Source: Bacillus sp. B1-b2 (GTDB taxonomy: Bacteria > Bacillota > Bacilli > Bacillales > Cytobacillaceae). From it: a stretch of 64,000 bases of DNA. The stretch covers positions 1 to 64,000 of the forward strand of contig NZ_WEHU01000020.1 in NCBI RefSeq assembly GCF_009183415.1, read 5' to 3'. The position numbers and the translations under genes were made by a program. Under the pieces are notes generated by a model. It had not been told where the DNA came from. It saw only the letters and a program-made list of their open reading frames with translations, and ran no database searches. Positions 1 through 8,449 of the stretch are shown piece after piece. Each line of letters starts with the position of its first letter. Positions within the stretch are counted from its first letter, which is position 1.

Positions 1-107
1 CCGTCCGCCGCTAACTTTAAAAGCAAGCTTTTAAAGTCCGCTCGACTTGCATGTATTAGGCACGCCGCCAGCGTTCGTCCTGAGCCAGGATCAAACTCTC
101 CAATAAA
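1..107 (-). rRNA. rrs: 16S ribosomal RNA, 5' end only (partial)
   Basis: Read on the minus strand the segment begins with the bacterial 16S start (TTTATTGGAGAGTTTGATCC, then CTGGCTCAGGACGAACGC and GCGGCGTGCCTAATACATGC). The mature 5' end is placed at about position 107 by analogy with Bacillus 16S. The gene runs off the left edge of the window, so only about 107 nt are present. The helix-6 variable segment (GAGCGGACTTTAAAAGC) is present. A typical Bacillus rRNA leader, with a motif close to CTTGAAAACTGAACAA, lies just upstream at about 187-210. Confidence 0.98.
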
Positions 108-243
108 GAGTAAGATTAGCTCAAATGCTAAACTCTAGCTTTTGTAATACTTGTTTCGTTCTATAAGAACGATTTATTGTTGACGTTTATTGTTCAGTTT
201 TCAAGGAGCATTTCGTTTGTCGCCTTCGAGAAGCGACTTGATT

Positions 244-273
244 ATCATAACATTTGTTAACTTTGTTTGTCAA
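244..273 (-). promoter_or_regulatory. rrn P2 promoter
   Basis: On the minus strand a consensus -35 TTGACA (268-273) and -10 TATGAT (244-249) are separated by 18 bp, about 135 bp upstream of the 16S start. This is the usual position of the proximal rRNA promoter in Bacillus. Confidence 0.85.
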
Positions 274-341
274 CATGTTTTTTTGAGATAATTTTTCCGT
301 CGTTTAGTTCAACGTTTTGTGTTGTTTCAGCGACGGATATA

Positions 342-370
342 AATATAACAATAATTAAATCAAAGGTCAA
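342..370 (-). promoter_or_regulatory. rrn P1 promoter
   Basis: A second sigma-A type promoter on the minus strand: TTGACC (365-370), 17 bp, TATATT (342-347). It lies about 97 bp upstream of P2. Tandem P1/P2 promoters are the normal arrangement for Bacillus rrn operons. Confidence 0.7.
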
Positions 371-826
371 TACATTTTTAAAAAAATATTCCCCTCATTC
401 TTCAACATACCAATAAATAGAAAGCATACCTTCTCTAACAGCTTACTTATTCAATAGTTCCAATAGATAATTATTAATAAGAACCTTTTTATCCCTTTCC
501 ATTATTCTTTCATATATAACCAAAGCTCTATCAAACTTATTCCTTCCTTAACAAAAAGAACATGCCTCCTAATTTATTTTTGATTGCTCTCCTTCTATAT
601 AAATAGCATCTTACTTCCATTATTCTTTTTTAAAATTATTAATAATAGGATTAGTAGGAAACAATAATTAAAATTGATTCATTATTTTAATTCAGATTTC
701 ATATTATTTTAGGAAATAAGTTTTTAATAATATGAAATAGGTTATATGAACATAATCGGATTCTTTTTCAGTTCCGTTTTAATCACGTGAGAAGAAATCA
801 TAATTAAAGCAGGGGATAACATTAAT
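371..826. other. AT-rich intergenic region between rrn promoters and mgtC
   Basis: I see no gene in this stretch. The only structure noted is a perfect 12-bp inverted repeat with an 17-bp spacer (arms 697-708 and 726-737), about 90 bp before the MgtC-family gene. It has no U-tract, so it is a hairpin or operator rather than a clear terminator. Confidence 0.4.
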
Positions 827-1513
827 ATGGAAATGGATTTTCTATTAAAACTAGGCATTTCTGCTGGGTTAGGACTAATTATTGGATTAGAAAGAGAAAT
901 TAAACGTAAACCAGTAGGACTAAAAACTAGTCTAGTTATAAGTATCGTAAGTTGTTTACTAACTATTATATCTATTGAAGCAGCATATAAGTTTCCAGGT
1001 AGCGATCAAGTAAATATTCAAATGGATCCATTACGATTGCCAGCTCAGATTGTCTCTGGAATTGGTTTCTTGGGAGCAGGTGTCATACTTCGTAGGGGGA
1101 ACGACAGTATTTCAGGCTTAACTACAGCTGCATTAATATGGGGAGCAGGAGGAATTGGAATTGCTGTAGGTGCAGGATATTATATAGAAGCACTAACAGG
1201 AGTTACTCTCCTATTAATAAGTGTTAAATTCATCCCCTTTCTTATGAGTTTAATTGGACCACGTCAACTAAGAGAAAAAGAAATACGTGTTAAACTTAAA
1301 TCTCATGAAAAAGAAAATGTCACCACTATTATTTCCGAGATAAGGAAATTAAAAACTGGTATTAAGCATCTCAGAATTAAAGATCTTGAAAATGGCGATC
1401 ATTCTATATTACTCATTCTAATTGTCAATCAAAAAAGAGAAGTGACAGAGGTATATAGAGAAATATCCGAGATTAAAGGAGTAAGTGAAATTGAAATTGA
1501 AAGCATAGGTTAA
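827..1513 (+). CDS. MgtC/SapB family membrane protein
   Basis: A 228-residue MgtC/SapB-type protein. The first 145 residues are strongly hydrophobic, with about four to five membrane spans and family signatures GLGLIIGLERE near residue 15 and GIGFLGAGVILR near residue 78. The C-terminal 80 residues are a soluble, ACT-like tail. Family members are linked to Mg2+ homeostasis and survival at low Mg2+; some act by modulating the F-ATPase rather than transporting Mg2+. The ATG at 827 is preceded by AGGGGA (811-816). The gene stands alone, after an inverted repeat at 697-737 and before a hairpin at 1561-1594. The family is clear, the exact role is not. Confidence 0.9.
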   Translation: MEMDFLLKLGISAGLGLIIGLEREIKRKPVGLKTSLVISIVSCLLTIISIEAAYKFPGSDQVNIQMDPLRLPAQIVSGIGFLGAGVILRRGNDSISGLTTAALIWGAGGIGIAVGAGYYIEALTGVTLLLISVKFIPFLMSLIGPRQLREKEIRVKLKSHEKENVTTIISEIRKLKTGIKHLRIKDLENGDHSILLILIVNQKREVTEVYREISEIKGVSEIEIESIG

Positions 1514-1560
1514 TTACCATGTACTTAATATAAATTCCCACATACCATTTAGTTAAATCT

Positions 1561-1594
1561 GATAAGCGAAAGAGAGATATCATTTTCGCTTATC
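1561..1594 (+). terminator. Hairpin after the MgtC gene
   Basis: Perfect 11-bp arms GATAAGCGAAA (1561-1571) and TTTCGCTTATC (1584-1594), about 50 bp after the stop codon. There is no strong U-tract, so it is only a probable terminator or 3' stabiliser. Confidence 0.45.
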
Positions 1595-1611
1595 ACTACA
1601 AAAAACACAGC

Positions 1612-1639
1612 TTGAAAAATTTAACCATTCTTGTATAAT
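1612..1639 (+). promoter_or_regulatory. Promoter of tRNA-Ala
   Basis: TTGAAA (1612-1617), 16 bp, TATAAT (1634-1639), ending 17 bp before the first base of the tRNA. It fits a strong sigma-A promoter driving a single stable RNA. Confidence 0.8.
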
Positions 1640-1655
1640 AAATATATAGTAATAT

Positions 1656-1728
<73 letters not shown>

Positions 1729-1733
1729 CTCAT

Positions 1734-1767
1734 AGAAGAAGCACTTCAATATTGAAGTGCTTCTTCT
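1734..1767 (+). terminator. Terminator of tRNA-Ala
   Basis: Perfect palindrome with 17-bp arms (AGAAGAAGCACTTCAAT and its complement) directly after the tRNA, followed by an AT-rich run. It probably also serves the convergent methyltransferase gene ending at 1778. Confidence 0.75.
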
Positions 1768-1777
1768 ATTTATATCA

Positions 1778-2512
1778 CTATTGTTTGCTACATGAAAAGA
1801 CAAGTACCAAGGGAATTCGTAATCGTCTATTATATTCATCCTCATTCGTGAAATACTCACGTTTAGGAACTCCTTCTCGTAAATGATTTATAGTAAACCC
1901 TACTTTAGTTAAAGTAGTAAAATATTGTTCTATTGTTCGATGGTACTTTACTACAATGCTCCCTATCCACGGCTCTTTTCTTTCACCTTCCATAAAGTAA
2001 TCATCTACAATCCAATTTTCTCTTTTACTACCTGACTGTGTACTTAAAAAAGAAGAAGTAGTAAGTGGGTGTTGGACACTAAATATGAAGTTGCCATTTT
2101 CTTTAAGTGTAGTATGTATTTCGGAAAACAATGAAAAAATATCTGATACATAATGAATAGCCATTCTAGATGCTACAACATCATATCTATTTACTGGAAA
2201 TTGATAACTCTCCATCGTGTCATGATGAATAAATCCATTTAAATTAGTTACATTATTTCTAGCTACATGCACCATTTTTTCCGATCCTTCTATGCCAACA
2301 TAACTTCCTGCACCGTTGGTTAAAAGTTCTTTTCCGAAATGTCCATCTCCACAGCCTAAATCTAGTATATCTTTTCCTCGAAAATCTTTAAGTAAATCAA
2401 ATATGATAGGACCCTCAATTGCATTATTAGGACTATCTTCTCTCTCTCTTCTACTTAAATAACGTAAGAGGAAATCTTCTTGGTCATAAGCACTTGACCC
2501 TCTATGTTCCAT
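1778..2512 (-). CDS. Class I SAM-dependent methyltransferase
   Basis: A 244-residue methyltransferase of the UbiE/Methyltransf_11 type. Motif I (DILDLGCGDGHFGKEL) lies near residue 50 and the acidic loop GIEGSEKM follows. The substrate cannot be told from sequence; such stand-alone Bacillus enzymes act on small molecules. The start is set by GGAGGAG seven bases before ATG at 2512, giving an N-terminus MEHRGSS. An in-frame ATG at 2530 has no ribosome binding site and lies upstream of that Shine-Dalgarno, so it is not used. The gene is convergent with tRNA-Ala, with no operon partner. Confidence 0.85.
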   Translation of the reverse strand: MEHRGSSAYDQEDFLLRYLSRREREDSPNNAIEGPIIFDLLKDFRGKDILDLGCGDGHFGKELLTNGAGSYVGIEGSEKMVHVARNNVTNLNGFIHHDTMESYQFPVNRYDVVASRMAIHYVSDIFSLFSEIHTTLKENGNFIFSVQHPLTTSSFLSTQSGSKRENWIVDDYFMEGERKEPWIGSIVVKYHRTIEQYFTTLTKVGFTINHLREGVPKREYFTNEDEYNRRLRIPLVLVFSCSKQ

Positions 2513-2782
2513 AAACGCTCTCCTCCTCATCTTCTTTTTACATATTCATCCATTATCATAACACACTAACAGAGTTTATTTTTTCTTCTGTCTTATACGA
2601 CAACTTCCTCCCTAACCTTTCTCCAATTCTCCTTGTTTTTTTTGTTTTTTTGAGATAATAATAAGAAATAAGTAATTATTTTTATTTAAAAATTTATATT
2701 TTGTCGGATTATATGGATTATTTGTCGCACATTATGTATAATCAGCCTATTGAATTTTTTAGGTAGTATTAAGGAGGTTTTC

Positions 2783-3985
2783 ATGTTGGGTAAAGCATTA
2801 ATTATTGGTGCTGGTGGTGTTGCAAGCGTTGTAGCGCATAAATGCTGTCAAGTACCGGATGTATTCGAAGAAATTTGTATTGCTAGTAGAACTCTTTCCA
2901 AATGTGAAGCAATCAAAGATAAATTAGATGGTGGAAAAACTAAAGTATCAGTTGCGCAAGTTGATGCTGATAAAACAGAAGAAGTAATTGAATTAATCAA
3001 TAGCTTTAAACCTGAATTAGTTATTAACGTAGCACTCCCTTACCAAGATTTAACAATTATGGACGCATGTCTTGCTACTGGTGTGCACTACTTAGATACT
3101 GCAAACTATGAGCCACCTGAAACAGCTAAGTTTGAATATAAATGGCAATGGGAGTACAAACAAAAATTTGAGGAAGCAGGCTTAACTGCTTTACTTGGTA
3201 GTGGTTTTGATCCAGGTGTAACTGGGGTTTTCACTGCATACGCACAAAAACATCATTTTGATGAAATTCATTATATTGATATTGTGGATGCAAACGGTGG
3301 AGATCATGGGTATCCATTTGCTACAAACTTTAACCCTGAAATCAATATTCGTGAGATAACAGCAAACGGAAGATATTGGGAAGAAGGGGAATGGGTAGAA
3401 ACACCACCTCTTTCTGAGAAAAGAGAATATGATTTAGACCAAGTTGGTCCAAAAAACATTTACCTTTTATACCATGAAGAACTTGAATCCTTAGCAGTAA
3501 ACATTAAAGGTCTTAAGAGAATTCGTTTTTGGATGACCTTCTCTGATAATTACTTAAATCACTTAAAGGTCCTAGAAAATGTTGGAATGACATCTATTGA
3601 ACCTATTATGTATGAAGGAAAAGAAATTATTCCTTTACAATTCCTAAAGGAAATTCTTCCAGATCCAGCATCACTTGGACCTAGAACGAAAGGAAAAACA
3701 AATATTGGATGTATCATTCAAGGCGTTAAAGATGGTAAACCAAAATCTTATTACGTTTACAATATTTGTGATCACCAAGAATGCTATCGTGAAGTTGGCT
3801 CACAGGCAATTTCATACACAACTGGAGTTCCAGCAATGATAGGTGCAATGTTAATGATGAAAGGTGTTTGGAAAAAACCTGGCGTTTATAACGTAGAAGA
3901 ATTTGATCCAGACCCATTTATGGACGCACTAAACAAACATGGTTTACCTTGGCAGGAGAACTTCTCTCCTACTCTTATAGATTGA
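2783..3985 (+). CDS. Carboxynorspermidine/carboxyspermidine dehydrogenase (saccharopine dehydrogenase family)
   Basis: A 400-residue NAD(P)-dependent enzyme with an N-terminal Rossmann fold (LIIGAGGVASVVAHKC near residue 5) and the catalytic domain of the saccharopine dehydrogenase/Lys1 family. Family members next to nspC condense aspartate semialdehyde with putrescine or diaminopropane and reduce the product to carboxyspermidine or carboxynorspermidine. The start is ATG 2783 after AAGGAGG (2771-2777); an in-frame ATG at 2750 has no ribosome binding site. It is followed after 10 bases by nspC, so the two are surely co-transcribed. The pairing is what separates this from a lysine-pathway enzyme. 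The upstream DNA has a TATAAT (2737-2742) without a good -35. Confidence 0.88.
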   Translation: MLGKALIIGAGGVASVVAHKCCQVPDVFEEICIASRTLSKCEAIKDKLDGGKTKVSVAQVDADKTEEVIELINSFKPELVINVALPYQDLTIMDACLATGVHYLDTANYEPPETAKFEYKWQWEYKQKFEEAGLTALLGSGFDPGVTGVFTAYAQKHHFDEIHYIDIVDANGGDHGYPFATNFNPEINIREITANGRYWEEGEWVETPPLSEKREYDLDQVGPKNIYLLYHEELESLAVNIKGLKRIRFWMTFSDNYLNHLKVLENVGMTSIEPIMYEGKEIIPLQFLKEILPDPASLGPRTKGKTNIGCIIQGVKDGKPKSYYVYNICDHQECYREVGSQAISYTTGVPAMIGAMLMMKGVWKKPGVYNVEEFDPDPFMDALNKHGLPWQENFSPTLID

Positions 3986-3995
3986 GAGGAATCAA

Positions 3996-5135
3996 ATGAA
4001 ACAAATTGACTTTACAAAGGTTCCATCCCCATGTTATGTAGTGGATGAGCGTTTACTTACAAAAAATTTAGAAGTGCTAAATTCTGTTCAAGAGCGAACT
4101 GGAGCAAAAATCCTCCTAGCTCTTAAAGGATTTTCTATGCACTCTACTTTTCCCTTGGTTGGTAAATATCTAGCAGGTGTAACATCTAGTTCATTATTTG
4201 AAGCAAGATTAGGCTTCGAAAAAATGGGCAAAGAAGTACATGCATACGCACCTGCTTATGTGGATAGCGAATTTGATGAATTACTTCAATACACAGATCA
4301 TATCGTATTTAATTCTTTCAACCAATGGAGTCGTTTTAAAGAGAAGGTACAAAATGCTGGCAAAAAGATAGAGGTTGGTCTTCGTATTAATCCTGAATAC
4401 TCAGAAATAGAGACACAACTCTATAATCCATGTGCTCCATATTCTAGATTTGGAGTAACACTTGATAACTTTAAGCCGGGAGAATTAGACGGAATTGATG
4501 GACTTCATTTCCATACAATGTGTGAACAAAACTCCGACACATTGAAACGTACTATTGAAGTTGTCGACGCGAAATTTGGTGAACATTTGAAGAAAATGAA
4601 ATGGATTAATTTTGGTGGAGGACATCATATTACTCGTCCTGACTATGATATCGAAACTCTAATTGAATCTATTCTTTTTATCAAAGAGAAATATGATATT
4701 GATGTATATCTAGAACCTGGAGAAGCTATTGCCCTTCATACTGGCTACTTAGTTTCAACAGTACTTGATATTGTTCACAATGGTATGGATATTGCTATCC
4801 TTGATACATCAGCAACATGTCATATGCCAGATGTTTTAGAAATGCCTTATCGTCCTATGATAATAGGGGCAGAAATGCCAGGGGAACAAGAATACACTTA
4901 TAGACTTGGTGGTATGACCTGCCTAGCAGGAGATGTTATTGGAGATTATTCCTTCAAAGAACCTTTAAAACCAGGGGATAAAATAGTATTTACAGATATG
5001 GCTCACTATACAATGGTTAAAAATCATATGTTTAATGGCGTTAACTTACCTTCTATCGCATCTTACAATGAAGAAGAAGGCATTAAAGTTGTTAGACAGT
5101 TTGTCTTTGAAGACTATAGTAATAGACTTTCTTAA
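3996..5135 (+). CDS. nspC: Carboxynorspermidine (carboxyspermidine) decarboxylase NspC
   Basis: A 379-residue PLP-dependent decarboxylase of the alanine racemase fold, type III. The PLP lysine lies in LLALKGFSM near residue 44. Other NspC signatures are GLHFHTMCEQ, the phosphate-binding FGGGHHIT, EPGEAI, and the active-site DTSATCHMPDV and GGMTCLAGD blocks. It decarboxylates carboxyspermidine or carboxynorspermidine to spermidine or norspermidine, completing an S-adenosylmethionine-independent polyamine route with the preceding dehydrogenase. ATG 3996 follows GAGAGG closely after the upstream stop. A strong hairpin follows at 5138-5175. Confidence 0.93.
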   Translation: MKQIDFTKVPSPCYVVDERLLTKNLEVLNSVQERTGAKILLALKGFSMHSTFPLVGKYLAGVTSSSLFEARLGFEKMGKEVHAYAPAYVDSEFDELLQYTDHIVFNSFNQWSRFKEKVQNAGKKIEVGLRINPEYSEIETQLYNPCAPYSRFGVTLDNFKPGELDGIDGLHFHTMCEQNSDTLKRTIEVVDAKFGEHLKKMKWINFGGGHHITRPDYDIETLIESILFIKEKYDIDVYLEPGEAIALHTGYLVSTVLDIVHNGMDIAILDTSATCHMPDVLEMPYRPMIIGAEMPGEQEYTYRLGGMTCLAGDVIGDYSFKEPLKPGDKIVFTDMAHYTMVKNHMFNGVNLPSIASYNEEEGIKVVRQFVFEDYSNRLS

Positions 5136-5137
5136 AA

Positions 5138-5175
5138 GAAAAGAACGCCAGTCATTTGACTAGCGTTCTTTTCTT
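5138..5175 (+). terminator. Terminator after nspC (bidirectional)
   Basis: Seventeen-base arms beginning AGAAAAGAACGC with one mismatch and a 4-base loop, immediately after the nspC stop and followed by a T-rich run. The A-rich left flank lets it also terminate the convergent chaB gene. Confidence 0.85.
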
Positions 5176-5196
5176 TCCACCAAAAAACTAACTAAA

Positions 5197-5400
5197 TTAT
5201 GCTTTCTTCTCCCATTTCCCATCTTCATCTTTAGAATATGTCTTCTTTACAGCACTCCATGCTACTTTAAATGCAGTTTCTTCTTCCTCATACTCTTCTT
5301 CTGCAGAATTAAAGGCTTCTTTAAAGATTTCTTGTGCATGCTTCGGTAGGTAATCTTTTACTGTTTCAGGTAAATCATTAAGTGATTGGTATGGCATCAT
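5197..5400 (-). CDS. chaB: ChaB family protein
   Basis: A 67-residue acidic protein of the ChaB family (LPETVKDYLPKHAQEIFKEA near residue 10, AFKVAWSAVKKTY near residue 43). ChaB was named as a putative regulator of the ChaA cation antiporter in Escherichia coli, but in Bacillus its function is not established; no chaA is present here. The ribosome binding site AGGAGG lies 4 bases before ATG 5400 and 7 before ATG 5397, so the protein starts MMPYQ or MPYQ. The family assignment is firm, the function is not. Confidence 0.85.
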   Translation of the reverse strand: MMPYQSLNDLPETVKDYLPKHAQEIFKEAFNSAEEEYEEEETAFKVAWSAVKKTYSKDEDGKWEKKA

Positions 5401-5538
5401 ACAACCTCCTATTTTTCAAATTGTATTAGATTACATACCCTTCACCAAAAAGATCATAAACAAAAAGCCTTATATATGAAAAGGACATACAACAAAATCA
5501 GTCCTTTTACTTCTTAATTGGTCAGCAGTATAAATTTC

Positions 5539-5772
5539 TTATTGATACCCATTTTTTCTATCTGTAGCTTCATCTTTTATTTCTTCTCTAAAAGAATGGA
5601 TAGAATCTTCTCTTCTACTATTTTTTTCTTTAATCATTTCTTTTTCTTCCGAACTTGCAAATTCCATTGTTTCTTCTGCTTTTTCTATATTTTCTAGTGT
5701 GTTTTGTACCATATCCTGTAATTTTTCTACATTATCTAAACGATCATCAGGGTTTGATTTATTATAGCTCAT
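5539..5772 (-). CDS. tlp: Small acid-soluble spore protein Tlp
   Basis: A 77-residue hydrophilic, highly charged protein that closely follows B. subtilis Tlp (SspT), including PDDRLDNVEKLQDMVQNT near the N-terminus and the charged, glutamate-rich middle. Tlp is made in the forespore and stored in the spore core. The name stands for thioredoxin-like, but no CxxC or thioredoxin fold is seen. ATG 5772 follows TTGGAGGATAT. A probable sigma-G promoter lies at 5809-5839. It is a marker that the organism sporulates. Confidence 0.93.
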   Translation of the reverse strand: MSYNKSNPDDRLDNVEKLQDMVQNTLENIEKAEETMEFASSEEKEMIKEKNSRREDSIHSFREEIKDEATDRKNGYQ

Positions 5773-5808
5773 TTTATATCCTCCAACATATATGATGTGT
5801 TACCTATG

Positions 5809-5839
5809 TATTTTGGATGTCTTTCTTCCTTTTTATTCA
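5809..5839 (-). promoter_or_regulatory. Probable sigma-G promoter of tlp
   Basis: Minus strand TGAATA (5834-5839), 18 bp, CAAAATA (5809-5815), resembling the forespore sigma-G consensus (TGAATA, N17-18, CATACTA) with two mismatches in the -10. The position about 36 bp before the start codon and the known forespore expression of tlp support it. Confidence 0.5.
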
Positions 5840-5923
5840 GGAAACTAATAGGAATTCTTAAGTAAAAATTAAGGTTTCTTTAGTAGTATGATTTATTATT
5901 TAATGGAAGGGAAAGAAAAACGT

Positions 5924-6286
5924 ATGATCAGTTCAATCTCAAGCAGCTCAACAAGCATTACTTCTAGTACAACAAGTAGTAGTTCATCAGATGTATCTAT
6001 TCAGATAAAATCACTTGAAAGTCAGAAACAGCAATTAAAATCTCAGCAAACTCAAATTGAACAGAACAAGAATTTAAAAGAAGAGGAAAAAGAAAAACAG
6101 CTAGAGCAAATAAAAAAACAAATTTCTCAATTGGAAGAGCAAATTCAAGTACTTCAAAGCCAAAAGTCAGAATCTAGTAATCAAAGCTCTGTGTCTAAAA
6201 TACAACAAGATAATGTCTCAATAAGTAAGGAAGCTTACTCATTATATAAAAACACTAAAACAGTAACTAGTGACTCAAGTAAATAA
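5924..6286 (+). CDS. FlxA-like family protein
   Basis: A 120-residue FlxA-like protein of unknown role. The first 30 residues are almost all Ser/Thr/Ile, the middle (about 35-90) is a Gln/Lys/Glu-rich coiled coil (QLEQIKKQISQLEEQIQVLQ), and the tail is Ser-rich. Members of this family are small and found in flagellated bacteria, but no function is proven. Start choice: ATG 5924 has GGAAGGGAAAG upstream with a long spacing and gives the family's usual MISS start; ATG 5888 has no ribosome binding site. It is monocistronic, with a terminator at 6321-6360. Confidence 0.75.
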   Translation: MISSISSSSTSITSSTTSSSSSDVSIQIKSLESQKQQLKSQQTQIEQNKNLKEEEKEKQLEQIKKQISQLEEQIQVLQSQKSESSNQSSVSKIQQDNVSISKEAYSLYKNTKTVTSDSSK

Positions 6287-6320
6287 TTTCATGAATATAG
6301 TATTTACATTTCAAATTAAC

Positions 6321-6360
6321 AAAGGTTGATTGGCGTTTTTATTCGCTACAATCAACCTTT
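6321..6360 (+). terminator. Bidirectional terminator
   Basis: Perfect 12-bp arms AAAGGTTGATTG (6321-6332) and CAATCAACCTTT (6349-6360) followed by TGTTTTT, between the FlxA-like gene and the convergent oxidoreductase gene. Confidence 0.85.
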
Positions 6361-6409
6361 TGTTTTTCTAGATAACTTGCTACCTTTAGATAATACATAC
6401 TTAATTATT

Positions 6410-7405
6410 CTACCATTTATTCACTAAGACAACCTTTCCAACCGCACTACCAGATGCTAAATAGTCATGTGCCTTTGCTACTTCTTCTATTGTGAATACT
6501 CGTTTATCTATTAATGGTTTTAATTTATTGTCTTCTGCAATAACTGATAATTCCTTTAATATAGCACCATGGTTGTCTCTTTTAGACTCATTTAATATCT
6601 TTAATAGCATAAAGGTTACATGAAGGGAAAGACCTTTGGCATGAAGAGGTGATAAATCATGTGTAGACCTTGCTGCAATATTTAATACTGTACCATTGAT
6701 ACTAGCTGCTTGAAAGGACTTGTCTAGATTATCACCACCAATTGTATCAAAAACGATTGGAAACCCCTCTCCGTTTGTATATTTTTGTACATATTCTTCC
6801 ACCTTTTCTTCTTTATAGTTCAAGATGAAATTAGCTCCTAGTTTTTTTGCTATTTGTCCTTTTTCACCACTTGAAACAGTTGTATATATATCGGCACCAG
6901 CATATCTAGCTAGCTGTATAGCAATATGACCTACTCCTCCTGTTCCTCCGTGGATAAGAATTCTATCTGTCGATTTTAATTTCCCTCTCTCAAATAGTGC
7001 TTCCCATGCAGTAATTCCAACAAGAGGTAAAGCTGCCGCCTCTTCCATTGTAAGATTTTTAGGTTTTTTCGCTAATAAGCGTACATCTGCTAACATGTAT
7101 TCTGCTAATGCTCCACCAGTTCCTTTAAAACCACCAGCACAACCGAACACTTCATCACCAACACAAAAATCCTTAACTCCTTCACCTACCTCTGCCACAA
7201 CACCTGCTACATCACCATGTAGTACAGCAGGTAAACAAGGTGCTGCTGCTGGTACTGCACCACTTCGCACTTTGATATCAATAGGATTCACACTTGTTGC
7301 TGCTACTTCAATAAGAACATGGTTAGGCTTTAATGATGGTTTCTCTATCTCTTTTAATATAAATTCACTTGCTTCTCCAAATCCTTCTATTATCATCGCT
7401 TTCAT
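6410..7405 (-). CDS. Zinc-independent NADPH:quinone reductase-like MDR oxidoreductase
   Basis: A 331-residue medium-chain dehydrogenase/reductase. The N-terminal GroES-like domain (about 1-125) lacks the zinc-binding cysteines of alcohol dehydrogenases. The Rossmann domain has ILIHGGTGGVGHIAIQLA near residue 150. This places it with quinone oxidoreductases and related enone reductases that use NADPH. ATG 7405 is preceded by GAGGAG. It is divergent from the SDR gene at 7575, and an ACTAAA-N8-TTTAGT inverted repeat lies in its upstream region (7432-7451). The substrate is not known. Confidence 0.82.
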   Translation of the reverse strand: MKAMIIEGFGEASEFILKEIEKPSLKPNHVLIEVAATSVNPIDIKVRSGAVPAAAPCLPAVLHGDVAGVVAEVGEGVKDFCVGDEVFGCAGGFKGTGGALAEYMLADVRLLAKKPKNLTMEEAAALPLVGITAWEALFERGKLKSTDRILIHGGTGGVGHIAIQLARYAGADIYTTVSSGEKGQIAKKLGANFILNYKEEKVEEYVQKYTNGEGFPIVFDTIGGDNLDKSFQAASINGTVLNIAARSTHDLSPLHAKGLSLHVTFMLLKILNESKRDNHGAILKELSVIAEDNKLKPLIDKRVFTIEEVAKAHDYLASGSAVGKVVLVNKW

Positions 7406-7431
7406 TTATCTCAGCTCCTCTTCTCCATTGT

Positions 7432-7451
7432 ACTAAAGTTCCAATTTTAGT
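7432..7451. promoter_or_regulatory. Inverted repeat upstream of the MDR oxidoreductase
   Basis: ACTAAA (7432-7437) and TTTAGT (7446-7451) around an 8-bp spacer, about 27 bp before the start codon. It loosely resembles operators of HxlR/DUF24 regulators that control quinone-detoxifying enzymes. The site is seen; the regulator is inference. Confidence 0.3.
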
Positions 7452-7574
7452 CGAAGCAATAATTCTTACATCTTTATGAATTCTAATAGTACAGAAGGTT
7501 TCTTGTTAGTGCTTTATGGATATAAATATCATTAAGTACTTTACCATGCAAGAAACATAAGGAGGAGATTATAC

Positions 7575-8357
7575 ATGGAGGATTTAAAAGAAAAAGTAGC
7601 ATTCATTACAGGAGCAGCATCTGGTATTGGCCAAGCTACTGCACATTCTCTTGCTTTAAAAGGCATGAAAATTGCTTTAGTAGATGTGAATAAAGAAAAA
7701 CTAGAAGAAACGAAGTATTCTATTAATGAAAATGGGGGGAATGCTATTTCACTTCAAGCTAATGTTGCCGATCCTGAGTCTATTAATAATGCCATTAAAG
7801 CTACCATAGAAGAATGGAAAAGAATAGATACTGTATTCATTAACGCTGGAATTAACGGTGCCGTTTCCTCTATTGAAGACCTAACCCCATTAGAATGGGA
7901 TACTACTATTGAGACAAATTTAAAAAGTACGTTCTTAACGGTTAAATATTCCATCCCTTATCTAAAGGAAAATGGTGGAAGTATTATTATTACAAGTAGT
8001 ATTAATGGAAATAGAGTTTTTAAAAACTTTGGCATGTCTGCATACAGTACATCGAAAGCTGGACAAGTTGCCTTTGGAAAAATGGCAGCATTAGAATTAG
8101 CACAATTTAAAATCCGTGTAAATACAATTTGCCCTGGAGCTATTGACACAAATATTGAAAAAAATACCTTTAAAGATGAGAAGCACTTAGAAGAAATTAT
8201 TATTCCAGTTGAGTATCCAGAAGGTAGTCAGCCATTGTCCCATGGATCTGGTAGTGCTAATCAAGTTGCTGATTTGGTTTGTTTTTTAAGCTCTGACTTG
8301 TCCAATCATATAACAGGTACAGAAATTTTTATTGATGGAGCAGAATCCTTACTATAA
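7575..8357 (+). CDS. SDR family oxidoreductase
   Basis: A 260-residue classical short-chain dehydrogenase. It shows the cofactor motif TGAASGIG near residue 14, the NAG motif (FINAGING) near residue 92, the catalytic Ser in IITSSING, and YSTSKAGQ with the Tyr-Lys pair near residue 157. The C-terminus has the family's usual TGTEIFIDGAESLL. It is the glucose/3-ketoacyl reductase-like type; substrate unknown. ATG 7575 is preceded by AAGGAGGAG. It stands between two other redox enzymes but has its own gap upstream, so an operon is not shown. Confidence 0.85.
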   Translation: MEDLKEKVAFITGAASGIGQATAHSLALKGMKIALVDVNKEKLEETKYSINENGGNAISLQANVADPESINNAIKATIEEWKRIDTVFINAGINGAVSSIEDLTPLEWDTTIETNLKSTFLTVKYSIPYLKENGGSIIITSSINGNRVFKNFGMSAYSTSKAGQVAFGKMAALELAQFKIRVNTICPGAIDTNIEKNTFKDEKHLEEIIIPVEYPEGSQPLSHGSGSANQVADLVCFLSSDLSNHITGTEIFIDGAESLL

Positions 8358-8449
8358 GGTGAGGAATTGATTATAAGCCACATATAAACAATCACATTGT
8401 AACTTATGCTAGAATTAAGTATTACTTATTGTTAAGGGGGAACAAGGTG

